This document shows, one piece after another, positions 59,829 through 64,000 of a stretch of 64,000 nucleotides of DNA. Origin of the DNA: JAAEPI01 sp965212145. Lineage in GTDB: Bacteria; Bacteroidota; Bacteroidia; Cytophagales; Cyclobacteriaceae. The position numbers were made by a program, and so were the translations under genes. Below the pieces are notes generated by a model. That model saw nothing but the letters and a program-made list of their open reading frames with translations. It searched no databases and was not told where the DNA came from. Position 1 is the stretch's first letter, and the number at the start of each line of letters is the position of its first letter. Location: contig CBDBUY010000005.1 in the NCBI GenBank assembly GCA_965212145.1, positions 310,001-374,000 of the forward strand, read 5' to 3'.

Positions 59829-60269
59829 CTACACAAAATCATTTTCTTTATTTCCGGAAATCAGTTGTTGGAACAATTCATAAGCACTTCTTTCAACCCA
59901 GCATCTGGAAAGCTTTTTATCTCTTATGGCCCAAATTGCAATACCCGTAAACGAAATAAATCGACCATCAGGCTCAAGCCCAAATAGTCCATTATTATAA
60001 CCAGAACAAATCCATCTTGATACAACTTTATCCTGAGCCTGATTATCAAATATTTCTATACTTGCTGTTTTTGCTTTTTTTAGTTGCTTCTGAAATTCCC
60101 CAACCCAAATTTTAAATTTTTCCCTTCCTGTTACTTCTTTTCCTGCAGTAGTAATGATATAATCTTCGGTCATTAATTCATCAATGGCATCTAAGTCATG
60201 AGGTTCTTGCCAAACTCTGCCAAAGAATTCTAAAACCAACCTTTTGGGTATACTGTCTGATGATGTCAT
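59829..60269 (-). CDS. SnoaL/NTF2-like (ester-cyclase-like) protein
   Basis: 146 residues. SnoaL-type pattern RLVLEFFGRVWQEPHDLDAIDELMTEDYIITTAGKEVTGREKFKIWV and later SRWICSGYNNGLFGLEPDGRFISFTGIAIWAIRDKKLSRCWVERSAYEL. Cytosolic small protein, perhaps polyketide- or lactone-cyclase-like. AT-rich island gene; 100 bp from the serine hydrolase gene. Confidence 0.85.
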   Translation of the reverse strand: MTSSDSIPKRLVLEFFGRVWQEPHDLDAIDELMTEDYIITTAGKEVTGREKFKIWVGEFQKQLKKAKTASIEIFDNQAQDKVVSRWICSGYNNGLFGLEPDGRFISFTGIAIWAIRDKKLSRCWVERSAYELFQQLISGNKENDFV

Positions 60270-60438
60270 GTTTTATCATTCATAACGTTTAAAGAATAAT
60301 TGCTTATAATAATTACATCATACGTTTAACTTTTAATGCAGTTTAGGTTCTGTAGATAAAATGCATCATTTTGTCTTGATTGAATGGAGTCATTGGACCG
60401 AGTACACCGCTATATGGATGCCAACCGCGCATTGAGGT

Positions 60439-62634
60439 TTATTTCTCCAACTGCCCGTGCTCTTCCAGCCAGTGCGAATAGGCTATGCCCACTTTGATTT
60501 CGTTGTAGGAGATGCCGTCACCCAGAGCTTCCTTGATTTCGCTGGATCGGGTCTTGCCCTCCTTGTATTCATTCACGATCTTCTCCAGCTTCGGCATAGC
60601 GATCAGCTCGGTTACGGGGATTTCTCCGGTTTCTACAAATTGCGCCAGGTGACCCAGGATCGTGCCTTCTACCAAACTCCGCTCTTCAGCAATCTCAGCG
60701 ATGGACTTTCCTTTTTTAAACAGTTCAAAACTGATCTTAGCCGTAGGAATTTTGTTCTTTTTCTCCACCTTCAGATTGGCGCGTGAAGTGAAGTAGCCTT
60801 TTTCCTTCAGGTCGTCTTTGGAGATGTCCGTGCCATCCGTCACGATGAGAGACAGCTTCATGATCCGTCTGATCTGCGCGTCGAGTTGTTCCAAGATTTC
60901 ACCAAGCTCTGAGAGGTAGGTTTTTACTTTGGATTTTTTGTTGACTTCCTTCCCGTGGGCTTTCACATGTGCGATCAAGTTTTCAAATTCCTTGGTAAAA
61001 TAGGCTTCTGCTTTGCTCACTCTGTCAGTGAGGTGTTTCCAGTCAGGTTCATCGGTCAGGATGCTTTGGAGCTGTTGTGAGAATTGTTCGCCCGTGCGTT
61101 TGAGGGTGTGGACGGAATTCACCAGGTCTCTTGTCCAGCTCAGGTATTGCTGTTTTTCGGAGCGTTTTTCCGCTTTATTGAAGGAGTTTAGGTGATACCT
61201 CAGGTGCTCCACCAGTGGCTCGAAGCTGAAGACTTGCTGAGCAGTGGATCTGAGAAAAGCGATCTTTTCCTGCTCCAGCTGAGCAGCTAGTTCCTTTTCA
61301 TTTTCGAAGGTTTCAGAGAAGGTTGTCAGGTGCTCGTCGAAGGGTGGGGGATTGCCCGGGAGCGGGGAGGAGAGCACCAATCCGTCCAGAGAGGTAAGTC
61401 TGGAAAGTGCCACATAGAGCTGACCCGGTGCGAAGGTTCCAGACAGATCGAGTATAGCTTTCTCGAAGGTCAGGCCCTGACTTTTGTGCACGGTGACCGC
61501 CCACGCCAGCTTCAGCGGAAATTGCTCAAAACTGCCTAGGTATTTCTCCTCGATTTCGTTGGTCGTTTTGTTCAGGACATAACGTTTGTTTTCCCACTTA
61601 TAGGTTTCCACCGGAATTTCCGTACCATCAGAGAACCGCACTTGCGGTTCATTACCGAGCGAACAGATTTCACCGATTTTGCCATTGAAGAACTTGCCTT
61701 CACCGGATGGATCGTTTTTGATAAACATCACCTGAGCGCCTTCTTTCAGCGTCAGGGCGTAACTGGTCGGGAACATGGTCTCCGGAAACTCTCCGTCAAT
61801 CTCCGCCACGTATTTCCGCTCATCGGTTTTGAGTTGCTCTAGCCTCGTCTGGTTGATGTGATCAGCCTTTTTGTTGTGGGTGGTGAGGTGGATGTAGCCG
61901 GGCATTTCCTGCTCTTTCACACCCTCGTGATAGTATTTGTTCAGGTCCTCATAATCGTACTCGTTTTGCTCGTTGTGCCTGAGTCGATTAAGTACCTCAA
62001 TGAATTTCTCATCGCTCTGCCGGTAGATTTCCTTCAATTCGACCCGTATGGGTTCGCTCTCTTTGAGCGCGCGTGCTTCGAAGAAATAAGGTGATTTGTA
62101 GTACTTCTGCAGCAGTCCCCATTCATTGTCTTTGACCACAGGCGGCAACTGCATCAGGTCACCGATAAAGAGCATTTGCAAACCGCCGAAGGGCAGATGT
62201 CTTCTCCTTCTGATCTGACGAAGGGTATGATCGATGCAGTCGAGTAAGTCCGCCCGAAGCATACTGACCTCATCGATAATGAGCAGCTCCAATTCCTGGA
62301 TCAGTTTGCGTTTATTGGCATTGAACCTTCGCTCTCGCCCGATGGAAGCTGGGGTGTTGATTTGTGTTTCAGAGGCCTGGGGAGGGATGTTTTCGGGGAC
62401 GAATGTTCCGAATGGGAGTTGAAGCAGGGAGTGGAGCGTAACACCTCCGGCGTTAATGGCGGCAATGCCTGTGGGAGCGGCCACAACAGTGTTTTTGTGG
62501 GTGTGCTCAACGATGTATCGCAGAAAAGTCGTCTTTCCGGTTCCGGCTTTTCCAGTCAGGAAAATGTGTCGGTCGGTGCTGTTGACATAGCTGGCCGTCA
62601 GCTGGGCGATTTCGTTTGGTGAGTAGTCGGTCAT
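60439..62634 (-). CDS. PIF1/RecD-like superfamily 1 helicase with RecQ-type C-terminal HTH
   Basis: 731 residues. Walker A LTGKAGTGKTTFL (26-37), AAPTGIAAINAGG (Ia), Walker B ELLIIDEVSMLRADLLD (115-131), motif III GDLMQLPPVV, motif V VTVHKSQGLTFEKAILDLSG and GQLYVALSRLT (VI), the PIF1/RRM3 pattern. C-terminal half: a coiled region, then a HTH_40-like end (FELFKKGKSIAEIAEERSLVEGTILGHLAQFVETG...IKVGIAYSHWLEEHGQ) as in RecQ. 5'-3' DNA helicase for replication or telomere-like/G4 DNA clean-up in eukaryotes; bacterial function is less clear. Monocistronic. Confidence 0.9.
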   Translation of the reverse strand: MTDYSPNEIAQLTASYVNSTDRHIFLTGKAGTGKTTFLRYIVEHTHKNTVVAAPTGIAAINAGGVTLHSLLQLPFGTFVPENIPPQASETQINTPASIGRERRFNANKRKLIQELELLIIDEVSMLRADLLDCIDHTLRQIRRRRHLPFGGLQMLFIGDLMQLPPVVKDNEWGLLQKYYKSPYFFEARALKESEPIRVELKEIYRQSDEKFIEVLNRLRHNEQNEYDYEDLNKYYHEGVKEQEMPGYIHLTTHNKKADHINQTRLEQLKTDERKYVAEIDGEFPETMFPTSYALTLKEGAQVMFIKNDPSGEGKFFNGKIGEICSLGNEPQVRFSDGTEIPVETYKWENKRYVLNKTTNEIEEKYLGSFEQFPLKLAWAVTVHKSQGLTFEKAILDLSGTFAPGQLYVALSRLTSLDGLVLSSPLPGNPPPFDEHLTTFSETFENEKELAAQLEQEKIAFLRSTAQQVFSFEPLVEHLRYHLNSFNKAEKRSEKQQYLSWTRDLVNSVHTLKRTGEQFSQQLQSILTDEPDWKHLTDRVSKAEAYFTKEFENLIAHVKAHGKEVNKKSKVKTYLSELGEILEQLDAQIRRIMKLSLIVTDGTDISKDDLKEKGYFTSRANLKVEKKNKIPTAKISFELFKKGKSIAEIAEERSLVEGTILGHLAQFVETGEIPVTELIAMPKLEKIVNEYKEGKTRSSEIKEALGDGISYNEIKVGIAYSHWLEEHGQLEK

Positions 62635-62698
62635 TCCACCTCAAACATAGCGGAGGAGTAGTTTATTTTTATATTTATTGGAACATTGCCGAATCCCA

Positions 62699-63262
62699 AT
62701 GAGAACCACACTTGACGAATTACTTCAGCGATCCAATGAAATGGGGCACTTCATCGAAAACGAAGTGGCAGGTTTGCCTCAGGACGTTTTGACCAGGAAA
62801 CCCAACGAGAAAACCTGGTCAGCGATCGAGGTGGTGGATCATCTCAACAAAGTGTACGACACGTACCTTGATAATTTCGATAAAGCCGTCAGTTCGGCAG
62901 ATGATCTACCAGATGGAGCCGAATCAAAGTACAAGTCCTCATTTATTGGTTGGATGGGTGCATACACCATGAAGCCCAAGGGCAGGAAGCGAAAATTCAA
63001 AATGAAGACCTTTGACTTTTTCCAACCAACCGTTGAGGATGCCAGTCACGATGAGACCATTCAGACTTTTCTTTCCAACAAGGCACGATTCAATGAGCTG
63101 ATCGAAAAAGCACGATCCAAGGATATCTCAAAGGTCAAGATGTCAACGGCCTTGGGCGATCGGTACAAAATGTATGTAGGAGAGTGTTTTGCTTTTGTGT
63201 TGGCGCATGAGGAAAGGCACATGGTCCAGATTGAAGGGATCCTCGAATTGGTCAGGGACTGA
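62699..63262 (+). CDS. DinB-family protein
   Basis: 187 residues from 62699 (MRTTLDELLQRSNEMGHFIE; a TTG at 62678 adds 7). Four-helix DinB fold: WSAIEVVDHLNKVYDTYLDN with the first His, and HEERHMVQIEGIL with the second and third His of the metal triad. Some members are bacillithiol-type transferases or hydrolases; the role here is unknown. Converges with the last gene by an 11-bp overlap. Confidence 0.88.
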   Translation: MRTTLDELLQRSNEMGHFIENEVAGLPQDVLTRKPNEKTWSAIEVVDHLNKVYDTYLDNFDKAVSSADDLPDGAESKYKSSFIGWMGAYTMKPKGRKRKFKMKTFDFFQPTVEDASHDETIQTFLSNKARFNELIEKARSKDISKVKMSTALGDRYKMYVGECFAFVLAHEERHMVQIEGILELVRD

Positions 63263-64000
63263 TAAGCACCTTACCACCGTATGATTTCCCACCATCTCTG
63301 AGTATGTACAAGTAAAGCCCGGGCTGTAAGGATTTAAGTGGAATCGATTCCTCGGTGGAGTACATCGGGATTCGCAGAATTTCGTTTCCATCCGAGTCAA
63401 AAAGACTAAATTCCGGGACATTAGTATTCAATTCCCTTCTCAAAATTTTGAGAAGGGAGTTCCTCGATACAGGATTGGGGAAGAGCCTGACCGGTACCTC
63501 TGTCAGATAGAAAGACGTACCGGCTGTTAACTCCAGTTCTTCATTGTTTGAAAATCTAACAACCGCAGTATGCTCGTTGTAACCCTGGTTCGGGTTTGGG
63601 TCTAGAAATCGAATGGTTTCGGAAGGAGCTGAGGTGTTCGATATTTCGACCTGATCGAGGCTGTTGCTACGATAAAAAGTGATTTCCTCTATTCCGTAAA
63701 TCGTCCCAAGCCTGAGGTTAAGGTAAATGCCTGTGTCCAAGGCAACTTCCTGAAAAAACGATGAAACAAAACAGTCAACACCTTGCAAGGAGTAGTCAAA
63801 GGTCGGAGAGGGCAGGAGGCTGTTTTCGCTTGGTAAATTGGGTCTGACCGCAAACCGATTGTCATCAAAATCTGATTTGGTGACGATCAAGAAGGTGTCA
63901 GAAATGGTCGCCCATTCCTCCAGTTTCTGCTCGCCTAGGTTGAAAACCGTATATCCATCAGCATGGTCATAGTTTTCCCATCTAAGCATCAATGAATCCG
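63252..64000 (-). CDS. T9SS-sorted secreted protein with FN3-like segment (5' partial)
   Basis: Open to the right edge on the minus strand; the ATG at 63989 is internal. The N-terminal part LMLRWENYDHADGYTVF reads like a fibronectin III strand pair. The C-terminus is a type A sorting domain from LFPNPVSRNSLLKILRR to GGKVLISP. At least 249 residues are visible; the start and any catalytic domain lie outside. Confidence 0.8.
   Translation of the reverse strand, partial: DSLMLRWENYDHADGYTVFNLGEQKLEEWATISDTFLIVTKSDFDDNRFAVRPNLPSENSLLPSPTFDYSLQGVDCFVSSFFQEVALDTGIYLNLRLGTIYGIEEITFYRSNSLDQVEISNTSAPSETIRFLDPNPNQGYNEHTAVVRFSNNEELELTAGTSFYLTEVPVRLFPNPVSRNSLLKILRRELNTNVPEFSLFDSDGNEILRIPMYSTEESIPLKSLQPGLYLYILRDGGKSYGGKVLISP

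Overview
The window looks like chromosomal DNA of a marine-type member of the Bacteroidota, most likely of the Cytophagales. Evidence is the several secreted proteins with type IX secretion (T9SS) C-terminal domains, lipoprotein signals at many N-termini, few Shine-Dalgarno sequences, and promoters of the Bacteroidota form TTTG-N18-TAnnTTTG (clearest before pfkA). There is no rRNA or tRNA gene, so genus cannot be set. No CRISPR array, prophage or transposase gene was seen.

Layout. 1-10 kb: end of a T9SS-exported thioredoxin-fold protein, pfkA, a PBP4-type DD-peptidase, a CPA1 Na+/H+ antiporter, a GOLPH3-like protein, a lipoprotein/K+ channel pair, an exonuclease and dnaB. 10-16.5 kb: RDD protein divergent from a tight SpoIIM / membrane protein / DUF4129 / DUF4350 / MoxR / DUF58 operon. 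16.5-29 kb: an exported WD40-caspase protein, hydrolases, an OmpA-like protein, a site-2 protease, a PASTA protein, two T9SS cargo proteins and the Mrp Fe-S carrier. 29-34 kb: higBA toxin-antitoxin module between two 134-bp repeats, then a DEAD-box RNA helicase with a long structured leader and a companion basic protein, a GIY-YIG-like protein, small genes and a frameshifted thioredoxin. 33.9-35.8 kb: an ABC-F ATPase.

35.7-45.1 kb is the most coherent accessory block: the decayed tail of a CcoI-type copper P-ATPase, three UspA genes, a PAS histidine kinase, a receiver-cNMP-Crp regulator, SCO, a formylglycine-enzyme-like protein, copper nitrite reductase NirK fused to cytochrome c, an outer-membrane porin-like protein and a PLDc_N-like peptide. 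Three TGAC-N4-RTCA boxes lie before nirK and before both UspA units, so the block reads as an oxygen/nitrogen-oxide regulon run by the Crp-type regulator.

45-56 kb: O-antigen ligase, histidine phosphatase, nucleoid-associated protein, MscS channel co-transcribed with a giant coiled-coil NTPase whose P-loop is degenerate, cyclophilin, RlmF, cupin. 57-60.3 kb: an AT-rich, probably acquired island (zinc-ribbon/alpha-beta hydrolase lipoprotein, class C beta-lactamase-like lipoprotein, SnoaL-like protein). 60.4-64 kb: PIF1-like helicase with a RecQ-type C-terminal HTH, DinB protein, and a T9SS protein running off the window.
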